Shown piece after piece: positions 33,716-43,398 of a stretch of 64,000 bases of DNA (position 1 is its first letter; every line of letters begins with the position of its first letter). The stretch spans positions 1 to 64,000 of the forward strand of contig JAPPMO010000015.1 of assembly GCA_028873975.1 (NCBI GenBank), given 5' to 3'. Below the pieces are notes generated by a model that had not been told where the DNA came from, searched no databases, and saw only the letters and a list, made by a program, of their open reading frames with translations. Source of the DNA: Chloroflexota bacterium. Its GTDB lineage: Bacteria; Chloroflexota; Anaerolineae; Aggregatilineales; Phototrophicaceae. The translations under genes were made by a program, and so were the position numbers.

Positions 33716-35947
33716 ATGCGGGAATATCTCTTGCTAAAGCGCCACTCGCTTGAGGACTGGCAGCGCCTTGCCGCATCGACTCACGCGTCGCAGGCTCAGC
33801 GTTTGCTCAAGCAGGCGGGCAGTCATCACGATTACCTGCCGCCGTCGGCGCATCCCAGCGATTCAATAACTTATATCGGAACCGCCGTGCTGAATCTTGG
33901 CTTGGCATACCTGCTCACGGGCGAAGAGCAATATGTCCGGACCGCTCGCCGCTGGATCAAGCGGGCGATTGCCTACCCTCACTGGGGCAAGGAGCGGATG
34001 CCGGATCATGACCTCGACGCCGCCTGGCTTTTATTTGGGCTGGGGCTGGGCTACGACTGGCTGAAGGGCGCGCTGCCGCCTGAGGAGCGAGATGCCCTGC
34101 GCGACAAGCTGATCGCCCAGGGTCAAAAACTTTATGACTTTGCCCTGGTCTCCGAGGGGAAATGGTGGAGTTCCGCCTATTGGCAAAACCACAATTGGAT
34201 CTGCTACGGCGGACTGGCTGTGGCTGCCTATGCCCTTTGCGACGAGTTCCAGGGAGCTGGCAGGTGGGCAGCCCGGGCCCGCGACAACTTCCTGCGCGCG
34301 CTGTCTTACATGCCCGAGGACGGTTCGGATTATGAGGGACCGGTTTATTGGCGATACGGCGTCATCTGGTTCCTTATCTACGCCGACCTGCTGCAACAGG
34401 AGGCGGGCGAAGACCTGCATGATTCGGAGTTTCTAAGGAATACTTTCTATTATCGGCTTTACCTGAGCGGACCGAACCTGGTTGACACAGCCAATTTCGG
34501 CGACTGCCACGATCGACGCAGCGCCCATAGCGCGGCTGTTTACGCGCGCTTGGCCGGTCTTTACAACATTGGCGAAGCGCAATGGCTCTATCATCACTTC
34601 TATCGTACCTGTGAATGGGAGCGCGAAGGAAAAGAGGGCCTCGTCAAGCCCGGCTTATGGGCGGAATCGGGCTTGGAATTCCTTTGGTATCAGCCCGGGG
34701 TAGCAGCATCTCCAATCGCGGATTTGCCGCTCAGCCGCGCCTTTCCCGATCTGGGACTGCTGGCGATGCGCAGCTCCTGGGACCGGCACGCCCTCACGAT
34801 GGCTTTCAAATGCGGCGCGCCCAATGGCATGAAAGCCTGGCATAGCGGTCACATGCTTAAGCGCCGTCACGGGTGGGAAACGCTGAATGCCGGGCACGAT
34901 CATCCCGATGCCAACAGTTTCATCATCATCAAGGGCGACGACTATATCGCCGTCGATGATGGTTACGCCAAATCCAAACGGACCGCGCAACACAGCACGC
35001 TGCTAATAGACGGCCGCGGCCAATACGCGGAAGGGACAAAAAACGCCTTTCGAAACCTGGACGAGACTTGGAGCGCCCGCTTGGAAGCGAGCTTTGCATT
35101 TGAGGACGTCGTCTACGCTCGCGGCGAGGCAGCGCGCGCCTACGCGCCGGATCTGCGGCTGCGGCAATTCACTCGGGAAATGTTATTTCTCGAGGGCGAC
35201 GCCGTCGTCTTGCGAGATACCATCTCGGCGGATGCGCCGCATCGCTTCGACTGGCTGCTGCAGACGGATAACCCGCCGGAAGCAATGGGATGCGGATCTT
35301 TCACAATCAAGAGTGGCGGCACGGCATGCCGATTACAAGTCCTGGAGCCGGACGCGATCAGCCATCAGGTGCATGAGCGGGAGATAAGAGCCAATCCCAC
35401 ATCGGCGAAACCGGACTGGATCATCAGCAATACGCAATATGCCCTGGCTCTGCGCCCGCCCGAGCCGCGTCAAGATTGTTCGTTCTTGCTTGTCCTGGAC
35501 CTGGCCGCTTTCACTGTTGAATCAATGCGGGCTGAGCGCGGTCTCGCGGCCAGCTTGACCAAGGACGAGTTGGGATGGCGGCTCGGTTTCGCAAGAGGAA
35601 GAGACGGCATCAGCGCGGACGGGCTCAACGTTGATGGGCGCTGGTTCGCCGGACGTCGAAAAAACAACCGGTTTGACTTGGCGCTCGCCGGCGACGTCAC
35701 AAGCCTGTGGCTGGATGGCGAACTCCATTTCCTCGCCGATCGTCCGGTGGATATCGCTTTGCGGCGGTCGGCGGAGAGCCTGCGTCTAAAGGTCGCCGCC
35801 TCCGAGCCCGCCTGGATTCGCATCAAGAGCGTCAAGCCCGACAAGTTTTCTCTGAACGGGGGCGATGACAAGTTCCATTACGATGAAGCGACCGGCATGG
35901 TTTGGGCCCGGGCCCGCGCCGGTAAAACAAAGATCCTTGTCAGTTGA
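33716..35947 (+). CDS. Heparinase II/III-family polysaccharide lyase
   Basis: A 743-residue protein with the (alpha/alpha) toroid plus beta-sandwich layout of heparinase II/III-type lyases. Hallmarks are SAYWQNHNWICYGG (the Asn-His of the active site, about residue 157), DGSDYEGPVYWRYGVIWF (the Tyr region, about 200), RHGWETLNAGHDHPDANSFII (about 383-403, the second His) and the later beta-sheet domain. Such lyases cleave uronic-acid-containing glycans (heparan, alginate, similar) by beta-elimination and leave unsaturated ends. No signal peptide is seen, so it may act on imported oligosaccharides. The next gene, a GH88, would process the product. Confidence 0.83.
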   Translation: MREYLLLKRHSLEDWQRLAASTHASQAQRLLKQAGSHHDYLPPSAHPSDSITYIGTAVLNLGLAYLLTGEEQYVRTARRWIKRAIAYPHWGKERMPDHDLDAAWLLFGLGLGYDWLKGALPPEERDALRDKLIAQGQKLYDFALVSEGKWWSSAYWQNHNWICYGGLAVAAYALCDEFQGAGRWAARARDNFLRALSYMPEDGSDYEGPVYWRYGVIWFLIYADLLQQEAGEDLHDSEFLRNTFYYRLYLSGPNLVDTANFGDCHDRRSAHSAAVYARLAGLYNIGEAQWLYHHFYRTCEWEREGKEGLVKPGLWAESGLEFLWYQPGVAASPIADLPLSRAFPDLGLLAMRSSWDRHALTMAFKCGAPNGMKAWHSGHMLKRRHGWETLNAGHDHPDANSFIIIKGDDYIAVDDGYAKSKRTAQHSTLLIDGRGQYAEGTKNAFRNLDETWSARLEASFAFEDVVYARGEAARAYAPDLRLRQFTREMLFLEGDAVVLRDTISADAPHRFDWLLQTDNPPEAMGCGSFTIKSGGTACRLQVLEPDAISHQVHEREIRANPTSAKPDWIISNTQYALALRPPEPRQDCSFLLVLDLAAFTVESMRAERGLAASLTKDELGWRLGFARGRDGISADGLNVDGRWFAGRRKNNRFDLALAGDVTSLWLDGELHFLADRPVDIALRRSAESLRLKVAASEPAWIRIKSVKPDKFSLNGGDDKFHYDEATGMVWARARAGKTKILVS

Positions 35948-35960
35948 GGTGCGCAGCCAG

Positions 35961-37112
35961 ATGACCGCCGTATTTGAATCCGCGCTGAAGCAAAGCATCG
36001 AGACCACCCGTCACAACTTGAAAGCGCTGGAGGAATTTCCCGAGTCTTTTCAGCAGGGCGCCTGGAAGCCGATCGAGAAAGAGCGCGCGGCCGGGCACTG
36101 GGTGGATGGCTTCTGGGCCGGATTGCTCTGGCTGGCATACGCGCATACCGGCGATCCTTCCTTGCGAGCGGGCGCCGAACACTGGACGAACAAGCTGGCG
36201 CACTTGAAGACAAACAGCGGAACCCACGATTTGGGCTTCATTTTCTACCTGTCGCATGTCATCGCCGGGCGCCTGACCGGGGATGAAGCCTGGTTCGACA
36301 ACGCCATGATAGCCGCGCATACCTTGACGAAGAGATTCAATCCGCGCGGCGAATATCTGCAGGCTTGGGACGATGACGGCATACGCAAATGGGCTGGACG
36401 CAGCAACATCGACCTGATGATGAACCTGGCGCTGCTGTACTGGGCGAGTGAACTCACGGGCGACGCGGAGCCGGCTGATATCGCGACCCAGCATGCGCGC
36501 ACATCGCGCCTGGCTCTCGTCCGCGGCGATGGCTCCACCGCCCATGTCGCCGACTTCGATCCCGATTCCGGTCTGTTGATCAGGCGCGAACAATATCAAG
36601 GTTATAGCCATGATTCCTGCTGGTCGCGCGGGCAGGCTTGGGCGCTTTACGGCTTCGCCACTTGTTATCGCCATACGAGGATTCCGGCTTTCCTGAAGAC
36701 AGCGCAAGCCACGGCCGACTATACGATCCGCCATCTGCCCGCAGATCTGGTGCCCTTCTGGGACTACAACAGTCCGCACATACCGGATACATACCGCGAT
36801 TCTTCGGCGGCGGCGGTGACCGCCTGTGGCTTGCTGGAGCTGGCAGCCCTTGACGCCGAAAATGCGTCGCGCTGGATGGAAACAGCCGAGCGAATACTGG
36901 TTTCGCTGTGTGAAAACTATCTAATCCGGAACGCTGGCGGTCCCTCGTCGCTCCTGCGGGACGGGGCGCGGTCGGTGCCGGCGAATCTGATGGAACACGG
37001 ATTGATTTACGGCGACTATTATTTCCTGGAGGCGCTGACGGCTTTCACGCGGCCAGACATTTATAGACGCGCTTTGGATGTACAGATTGTCCCTGTTGGG
37101 GCGAGCGAGTAG
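35961..37112 (+). CDS. Glycoside hydrolase family 88-like, unsaturated uronyl hydrolase
   Basis: A 383-residue (alpha/alpha)6-barrel protein with GH88 hallmarks: GTHDLGFIFYLSHV (catalytic Asp of HDxGF, about residue 92), NIDLMMNLALLYWAS (about 150), GDGSTAHVADFDPDSG (about 190) and DSCWSRGQAWALYGFATCY (about 218). It removes the unsaturated uronate from the ends left by the lyase encoded just upstream. ATG at 35961 has GAGGTG upstream and lies 13 bases after the lyase stop; the frame extends back to 35865 inside the lyase gene. It is clearly related to the minus-strand GH88 gene at 11809. Confidence 0.85.
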   Translation: MTAVFESALKQSIETTRHNLKALEEFPESFQQGAWKPIEKERAAGHWVDGFWAGLLWLAYAHTGDPSLRAGAEHWTNKLAHLKTNSGTHDLGFIFYLSHVIAGRLTGDEAWFDNAMIAAHTLTKRFNPRGEYLQAWDDDGIRKWAGRSNIDLMMNLALLYWASELTGDAEPADIATQHARTSRLALVRGDGSTAHVADFDPDSGLLIRREQYQGYSHDSCWSRGQAWALYGFATCYRHTRIPAFLKTAQATADYTIRHLPADLVPFWDYNSPHIPDTYRDSSAAAVTACGLLELAALDAENASRWMETAERILVSLCENYLIRNAGGPSSLLRDGARSVPANLMEHGLIYGDYYFLEALTAFTRPDIYRRALDVQIVPVGASE

Positions 37113-37118
37113 GTCATT

Positions 37119-38054
37119 ATGGCTGCAATCAGACTGCAAAATCGGAAGGTATTGTCGGCAAGGGCGCGCGAAGCCATCAACGGCTACGCCTTCGTGTCGC
37201 CCTGGGTTCTTGGCTTCCTCATATTCGTCATCGGTCCCATGATTGGATTGATCTGGCTGAGCTTCCACCGCTGGGATCTCATCGGCGATCCGCGGCCCGT
37301 CGGCTGGCGCAACTTCGAACGACTGTTCAGGGACCGGCTCTTCCTCAAATCCATGGAAGTCACGATCATTTATGGATTGGGACGTGTCCCCTTGGGCATT
37401 TTCGTGGCGCTGGGCACGGCGCTGCTGCTGAACAATCGCCGCATCAAGTTCATCGGCATTTGGCGCACTATCTACTACATGCCAGTCGTATTGCCGCCGG
37501 TGGCGATTTCCCTGGTCTGGATGTGGATCTACAACCCGCGCTACGGCATCCTGAATACCATGATCCAACAGTTCCTGGGGGTGCCCGGTCCGCGCTGGCT
37601 GGATGACGCCGCTCTGGTCCTGCCGTCGCTCATGGTCATGGCGGTCTGGGCGGCGGCGGGCCGCAACATGATCATCTATTTGTCCGGGCTGCAAGGGATC
37701 TCCGGCGAGCTCTACGAAGCCTCCGCCATAGACGGCGCCGGCTATTGGAGACAATTCTGGCGCATCACGCTGCCCTTGCTCACGCCCGTCATCTTCTTCA
37801 ACCTGATCACGGGCATGATCGACACCTTCAAGCTCTTCACACAGGCTTACGTGATGACGGAAGGCGGTCCGCGCAATCAATCGCTCTTCTTCACCTATTA
37901 CCTGTTTCAAAAAGGTTTCGCGCAGTATCAGATGGGTTACGCTTCGGCGATGGCAGTGGTGGTCTTCATCATCATCATGGGGCTGACCCTGCTGGTATTC
38001 CGCTGGTCAAAAGCCTGGGTCTTCTACGAAGGCGAACTCACGGGGGGCAATTAA
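37119..38054 (+). CDS. Sugar ABC transporter permease (MalF/UgpA-type)
   Basis: A 311-residue inner-membrane protein with six hydrophobic segments (first GYAFVSPWVLGFLIFVIGPMIGLIW) and the EAA-type loop ELYEASAIDGAGYWRQFWRITLPLLTP (about residues 197-223), followed by TQAYVMTEGGPRNQSLFFTYYLFQ. It lies six bases after the GH88 gene and is paired with the next gene. The system should import the oligosaccharides used by the lyase and GH88. Confidence 0.9.
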   Translation: MAAIRLQNRKVLSARAREAINGYAFVSPWVLGFLIFVIGPMIGLIWLSFHRWDLIGDPRPVGWRNFERLFRDRLFLKSMEVTIIYGLGRVPLGIFVALGTALLLNNRRIKFIGIWRTIYYMPVVLPPVAISLVWMWIYNPRYGILNTMIQQFLGVPGPRWLDDAALVLPSLMVMAVWAAAGRNMIIYLSGLQGISGELYEASAIDGAGYWRQFWRITLPLLTPVIFFNLITGMIDTFKLFTQAYVMTEGGPRNQSLFFTYYLFQKGFAQYQMGYASAMAVVVFIIIMGLTLLVFRWSKAWVFYEGELTGGN

Positions 38055-38058
38055 ACCG

Positions 38059-38949
<891 letters not shown>

Positions 38950-38987
38950 GCGCTCTCGACGCGAAAGGAGGTGGCGCGGGCTCAATA

Positions 38988-39035
38988 ATGCAGGACAATC
39001 TGACGGAATCGAATCTATTTCAAGAGGAGCAGTAG
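38988..39035 (+). CDS. Possible 15-residue leader ORF before binding-protein gene
   Basis: A short frame MQDNLTESNLFQEEQ ends two bases before the binding-protein start and contains the latter's ribosome site (GAGGAGC) within its last codons. An AAAGGAGGTG lies 14 bases upstream of its ATG, which is rather far. It may couple translation or be chance. Confidence 0.25.
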   Translation: MQDNLTESNLFQEEQ

Positions 39036-39036
39036 C

Positions 39037-40335
39037 ATGATGTATAGTCGAAAAACTTTATGGACAGCGGTGCTTGTCATTGTCCTTCTGGCGCTGAGCC
39101 TGGGAGCGAGCGCGCAAGAAGCCACCACCATCAAGTGGTTCATGCGTTGGGATCAAAACCGCGTAGAGAACGTGGCAATGCCCGTCGCGGAAGCCTTCAC
39201 CGAAGCGACCGGCATCAACATCGAGTTCGAAAATATCGGCAGCGGCAGCGATTACTACACCAAACTGCAGACCACCGTCGCCGGCGGCACGCCGCCCGAT
39301 GTCTTCTATCCAGCCACCCACGTCGCCAACGCCTACGCCAGCAAAGGCGCTCTGCTGACGATCAACGAATTCGTGGAGCGCGACGGCGTCGATCTCTCGG
39401 TCTACGACCCCACGATTCTGGCAAATTACCAGATCGACGGCGAATTGCACTGCCTGCCCATCGATCATGCCGCGCTGGTTGTCTACTACAACAAGGAGCT
39501 CTTTGATGCGGCCGGCGTCGCTTATCCGGAAGACGGCTGGACCTGGGATGACTTCCTGGCCACTGCCGAAGCCCTGACCCTGGATTCCGACGGCGATGGC
39601 GTCACCGATCAATTCGGCGTCGATACCTTCCGCAACTATTGGCCCATGGTCGTCTGGAGCAATACCGACCGCGGTCTCTTCGACGATATTCGCCATCCTA
39701 CCGAATTCTATGGCATGGATCAGGGCGTGATCGATTCGGTTCAATTTGTGGCCGATCTGATCCTGGAACACAACGTCATGCCCTCGGACGAGCAGCGGGC
39801 TGACATCAGCGACTTGTTCGCCGCCGGCAAGGCTGGCATGCAAGTTGTGGGCCACTGGCGCATGCAGCGCTATCTCGGCTCCGACTTCGACTTTGACATG
39901 GCTGCCCTGCCTCTGGGTGAAAGCGGCGAGGCGGTCAACCGCGCCGACGGCAGTTGCTTTGCCATCTCGGCCGATACCGAACATCCGGAAGAAGCTTGGG
40001 AATTGGTCAAGTTCCTGGCCGGTCCCGGGTCGCTCGGCGTCAATATGCTGCTGGACCTGCAAGTCATGACCCCGGCGCTGTCAGAATTCAAGGGCGATCC
40101 GCGCTTCCTGGATCCTGAGCTGCTGCCGGGCTCCAACAAGGGCGCTTTCCTGGCTGGCGCGGGCAATTACTTCTCGATGTACGACCCGATTCATCCCATG
40201 TACTCCGCTTTTGATTCCCTGTGGAAGCAGGAACTGGGCGAGGTATGGATCGGCGCGGCGACGGCTGAAGAAGCCATGCAGCGTATCTCTGATGAGGTCG
40301 CTTACATCCTGGAAAACATCCAGGACTATGAATAG
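39037..40335 (+). CDS. Sugar ABC transporter substrate-binding protein
   Basis: A 432-residue family 1 binding protein with a signal peptide (LWTAVLVIVLLALSLGASAQ-EA). The mature start TTIKWFMRWDQNRVENVAMPVAEAFTEATGINIEFENI, the segment GGTPPDVFYPATHVANAYASKGALLTINEF and FAAGKAGMQVVGHWRMQRY are typical. It has a good GAGGAGC ribosome site and is the last gene of the transporter, followed by a strong terminator. The ligand is presumably a uronate-containing oligosaccharide (inference from the lyase and GH88). Confidence 0.9.
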   Translation: MMYSRKTLWTAVLVIVLLALSLGASAQEATTIKWFMRWDQNRVENVAMPVAEAFTEATGINIEFENIGSGSDYYTKLQTTVAGGTPPDVFYPATHVANAYASKGALLTINEFVERDGVDLSVYDPTILANYQIDGELHCLPIDHAALVVYYNKELFDAAGVAYPEDGWTWDDFLATAEALTLDSDGDGVTDQFGVDTFRNYWPMVVWSNTDRGLFDDIRHPTEFYGMDQGVIDSVQFVADLILEHNVMPSDEQRADISDLFAAGKAGMQVVGHWRMQRYLGSDFDFDMAALPLGESGEAVNRADGSCFAISADTEHPEEAWELVKFLAGPGSLGVNMLLDLQVMTPALSEFKGDPRFLDPELLPGSNKGAFLAGAGNYFSMYDPIHPMYSAFDSLWKQELGEVWIGAATAEEAMQRISDEVAYILENIQDYE

Positions 40336-40349
40336 ACGCAACTGAGTGC

Positions 40350-40379
40350 GAGTGGGCATACGACGACGTATGCCCACTC
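40350..40379 (+). terminator. Intrinsic terminator hairpin
   Basis: GAGTGGGCATACG pairs perfectly with CGTATGCCCACTC over a four-base loop, followed by CTTATT. It separates the binding-protein gene from the beta-helix gene. Confidence 0.75.
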
Positions 40380-40394
40380 CTTATTGACAATCTT

Positions 40395-41483
40395 ATGATT
40401 CTACGCATCGCTTTCACCTGCTTAATCTTGACGCTCAGCCTGACGGTCTCGGCGCAATCGGATGGCATCCAGTATTACGTCAGTCCCGATGGCGATAATG
40501 GCAACAGCGGCACGAGCGTCTCCCGTCCCTTCCGCTCCATTCAGCATGCGTTGCAATTGGCGGGTCCCGGCGATACCATCCACTTGGGTCCCGGGCACTA
40601 CTACCAGGACGTTTACACCGTCCGCGACGGCGAGCCGGGCCGACCTATCACAATCACTGGCACATCCAACGCCGTCGTGCACGGCTTGACCAGCAATCGT
40701 ATTTTCCAGGTACATCACGATTACATCACTCTTGTAGGCTTCACCATCGACGGTTTGCGGCGCAATGCCGAGCCGAACCGCATGGGCGCTTTTCGGGAGA
40801 AGCTGCTCTATGTTATCGGTTACGATGTTCGCGACGGCGTCCACCACCTTCGTGTGCTCGGCATGACCTTCCGCAATGCCGGGGAAGAATGTCTGCGCAT
40901 CAAGTACTTCGCCCATCACAACGAAATCGCTTACTCGACCTTTCACGATTGCGGCATCTGGGATTTCGTCTTTGACGCGCACGGCGTCGTCGGCGAGGCA
41001 GTTTATCTTGGCACCTCAAGCAAGCAGTGGGATATCAATTTGACGATCGAGCCCGATATCACCGCCCACAACTGGGTTCATCACAATGTCATGGATACGC
41101 AGGGGAACGAATGCGTCGAAGCAAAAGAAGGCACCGAGCGCAACATCATCGAATACAACCTCTGCACGGGACAGAAGGATGCAAATTCCGGCGGCATCGT
41201 ATCACGCGGGAAGGCGAACATCATTCGCTATAACGAGATCCACGGCAATGTCGGCGCGGGTGTGCGGCTGGGCGGCCATCTGGTCGACGGCGTTCAATAC
41301 GGCTTGGGCAATCTCGTTTATGGCAATGTCATCTACGAAAACGATGCCGGCGGTGTGAAGATTCTGGTGGATGGGCAGGCGCTGATCTGCGGCAACCAGG
41401 TCTGGGATAACGCGGCGGGGGATGTCAGCGGCGACTATGGCATGAACTACGATCCGGCTGCCGCCTGCGCTTCGGAGGCGTAA
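40395..41483 (+). CDS. Secreted right-handed beta-helix protein
   Basis: A 362-residue exported protein: signal peptide IAFTCLILTLSLTVSAQ-SD, then the pectate-lyase-like opening YYVSPDGDNGNSGTSVSRPFRSIQHALQLAGPGDTIHLGPGHY (residues 25-70) and a long series of short beta-strand repeats rich in Asn, His and Gly (for example NEIAYSTFHDCGI, NIIRYNEIHGNVGAG, NLVYGNVIYENDAGG). This is the parallel beta-helix fold of polysaccharide lyases and glycan-binding proteins (PL/DUF1565-like). Catalytic residues cannot be named. Its 3-prime end overlaps the convergent IclR gene by 37 bases. As part of the locus it likely acts on the glycan outside the cell. Confidence 0.75.
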   Translation: MILRIAFTCLILTLSLTVSAQSDGIQYYVSPDGDNGNSGTSVSRPFRSIQHALQLAGPGDTIHLGPGHYYQDVYTVRDGEPGRPITITGTSNAVVHGLTSNRIFQVHHDYITLVGFTIDGLRRNAEPNRMGAFREKLLYVIGYDVRDGVHHLRVLGMTFRNAGEECLRIKYFAHHNEIAYSTFHDCGIWDFVFDAHGVVGEAVYLGTSSKQWDINLTIEPDITAHNWVHHNVMDTQGNECVEAKEGTERNIIEYNLCTGQKDANSGGIVSRGKANIIRYNEIHGNVGAGVRLGGHLVDGVQYGLGNLVYGNVIYENDAGGVKILVDGQALICGNQVWDNAAGDVSGDYGMNYDPAAACASEA

Positions 41484-42277
41484 GATAGCGATCGCGGTTC
41501 GAGGTGGTGGCCCAGCTTGACCGAAATGCGCCGGGCAACTTCCAGTATCTTGGTCCCGTAAGTCGTGATCATGGTCTCATCAAGGCGCGACAGGGGAAAG
41601 GACACGCTCACGGCCGCCACAGGATTGGAACTGTGGTTGTGGATCGGTGCCGAGATGCATAGCCCACCGATTTCATTTTCCTCGCGCTCAATCGCATAAC
41701 CCTGATCATAAAAGGCTTTGAACTGACCTATCAGCGCGTCGATGTCGGTGATGGTGTTTGCTGTCATGGCCTCTAGCGGGTAAGATTCCAGAATCGCCCT
41801 CGCTTCATGCGGCGGCAAATGCGAGAGGATCGCCTTGCCCAGCGCGGTGGAATGGGGCCAGGCGCGTTTGCCGATATGATTGCGAAAACCGAGGCTCTTG
41901 TCCGTCAGCAACCGCTCGATATAAATGACCTGATTCTCTTCCAGGATCGCCAGATTGACGCTTTCGGAAGACCAATCACGCAAGTGTTCGAGCTCCGGCA
42001 TGGCGATTTTGCGGATTTCGATCTGATCGAGCAGAACGCCGGCGCGCTCGATCAATTGCAGACCCAAATGGTAACGGCGATTCTCCGGGTTTTGCGCGAT
42101 ATATCCGTTGCGCTGCAGGGTATATACCAGACCTGCGGCCGTGCTCTTGTGCAGGTTCAGCGCCTTGGCGATTTCGGTGATGCCCAATTCCGGACTTTGC
42201 GAACCGAACAACGACAGTATATCCAGGGCGCGCTGTAGCGAAGATATGATCCGCGGATCCTTTTCTCTCTCGCCCAT
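41447..42277 (-). CDS. IclR-family transcriptional regulator
   Basis: A 276-residue regulator with an N-terminal winged helix-turn-helix (SSLQRALDILSLFG ... GITEIAKALNLHKSTAAGLVYTLQRNGYI, about residues 12-60) and an IclR effector domain (HSTALGKAILSHLPPHEARAIL about 142, EREENEIGGLCISAPIHNHSSNPVAAVSVSFP about 196). IclR proteins usually repress or activate catabolic genes in response to a small acid. It is convergent with the polysaccharide locus, and the palindrome at 32904-32918 is a candidate target. ATG at 42277 has GGAG nine bases upstream; an ATG at 42283 is too close to it. Confidence 0.88.
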   Translation of the reverse strand: MGEREKDPRIISSLQRALDILSLFGSQSPELGITEIAKALNLHKSTAAGLVYTLQRNGYIAQNPENRRYHLGLQLIERAGVLLDQIEIRKIAMPELEHLRDWSSESVNLAILEENQVIYIERLLTDKSLGFRNHIGKRAWPHSTALGKAILSHLPPHEARAILESYPLEAMTANTITDIDALIGQFKAFYDQGYAIEREENEIGGLCISAPIHNHSSNPVAAVSVSFPLSRLDETMITTYGTKILEVARRISVKLGHHLEPRSLSYASEAQAAAGS

Positions 42278-42527
42278 CACCATTCACTCCGTCCTTTTCT
42301 AATTCTCTATCTTACAACAAAGCGGGGAAAAAGTATCTGCATGTATCCGCAAAGACAGCCCGACGGCTTTGCCCGCGGAGGTTCAAGTACCGGGAGTCGA
42401 ATTACGGGCCGCGGTCTTGCCGACGTCAGCATAAGCGGATTATTGGCGCAGGGCGCTATTGCCGATAATGCCACGCGCGGCTGCGGCGGAGTATTGCTAC
42501 TATAAGACAAGGCAGATCGGGCTGGCC

Positions 42528-43370
42528 ATGAACATCCGCAGCATCCAATCCAAAACCATCCTCACGCCACAGAAGCGCGGCTTCCTCACCGCCGGCGAGC
42601 GGCCCTACACGCACAGCTTGTCCTGGGCTATCGGCTGCGGCTTCGGCTTGATCTACTGCGGCGCCTACTGCTATGCCCAGAAACTGCCCAACTGGCTCTA
42701 TTCGCGGCGCGCGGACGAAGGCTGGGGCGAGGCGCTGATCATCAAAGCCAACGCGCCTGAATTGCTGGCGGCGCAACTGGCTCGCGCGCGGAACCGGCGC
42801 CGGATGCGCATCTTCATGAGCCCGGTCACCGATCCCTACCAGCCGCTGGAGCGCAAGCTGCGCCTGACGCGGCGCTGCCTGGATGTCTTCGCGCGCTATG
42901 AGGATCTCGACCTGCTGCTGATTCAGACGCGCGGTCCGGCGGTCGTCGATGATCTGGAGCGCATCGCGCGCATTCCCTACGTCTGGCTGGGCATGTCCAT
43001 CGAGACCGACCGCGGCGATCTGCCTTATGGTCCGGCCAAGGCGCATGTGGAAAAGCGCCTGGATGCGGTCAATCGCGCGGTCGAGGCTGGCCTGCGCGTC
43101 CAGATCGCGGTTTCGCCGGTATTGCCCTATTCGCCGGCATTCGCCGAGCGCTTGCTGGAGACCGGGGCCCAGCGCATCGTCATCGATACCTTCGCCCTGG
43201 GCGATGGCAGCCGGGGGAAGCGCACGGCGAGCAGTCCCTTCGCGGCGCTAGCGGATTATGACTGGCGGGACGACGGCATGGCCGAGAGTTTGTACCATCA
43301 GTTGACGGCCTATCACGACGAGGTGTCCTGGAGCGGCGAGGGATTTGCCGGCATACCAGGACGGGGTTAA
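42528..43370 (+). CDS. Radical SAM protein, spore photoproduct lyase-like group
   Basis: A 280-residue protein with a radical SAM barrel: KTILTPQKRGFL and SLSWAIGCGFGLIYCGAYCYAQ near the N-terminus, then MSPVTDPYQPLERKLRLTRRCLDVF (about 97-121), LLLIQTRGP and LGMSIETDR. These segments match the SPL/Rv2578c-type group. The cysteine cluster reads C-x6-C-x3-C instead of the usual C-x3-C-x2-C, though similar spacing exists in part of this group. Substrate unknown. The frame extends upstream to 42459 but without conserved sequence. Confidence 0.7.
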   Translation: MNIRSIQSKTILTPQKRGFLTAGERPYTHSLSWAIGCGFGLIYCGAYCYAQKLPNWLYSRRADEGWGEALIIKANAPELLAAQLARARNRRRMRIFMSPVTDPYQPLERKLRLTRRCLDVFARYEDLDLLLIQTRGPAVVDDLERIARIPYVWLGMSIETDRGDLPYGPAKAHVEKRLDAVNRAVEAGLRVQIAVSPVLPYSPAFAERLLETGAQRIVIDTFALGDGSRGKRTASSPFAALADYDWRDDGMAESLYHQLTAYHDEVSWSGEGFAGIPGRG

Positions 43371-43398
43371 GCGGCTCTATCAACCCTCGCTATTCACA

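Noticed and set aside
40384..40412. A promoter for the beta-helix gene starting with TTGACA after the terminator
   Set aside because: No acceptable -10 box lies at a proper distance and the start codon would fall inside the promoter.
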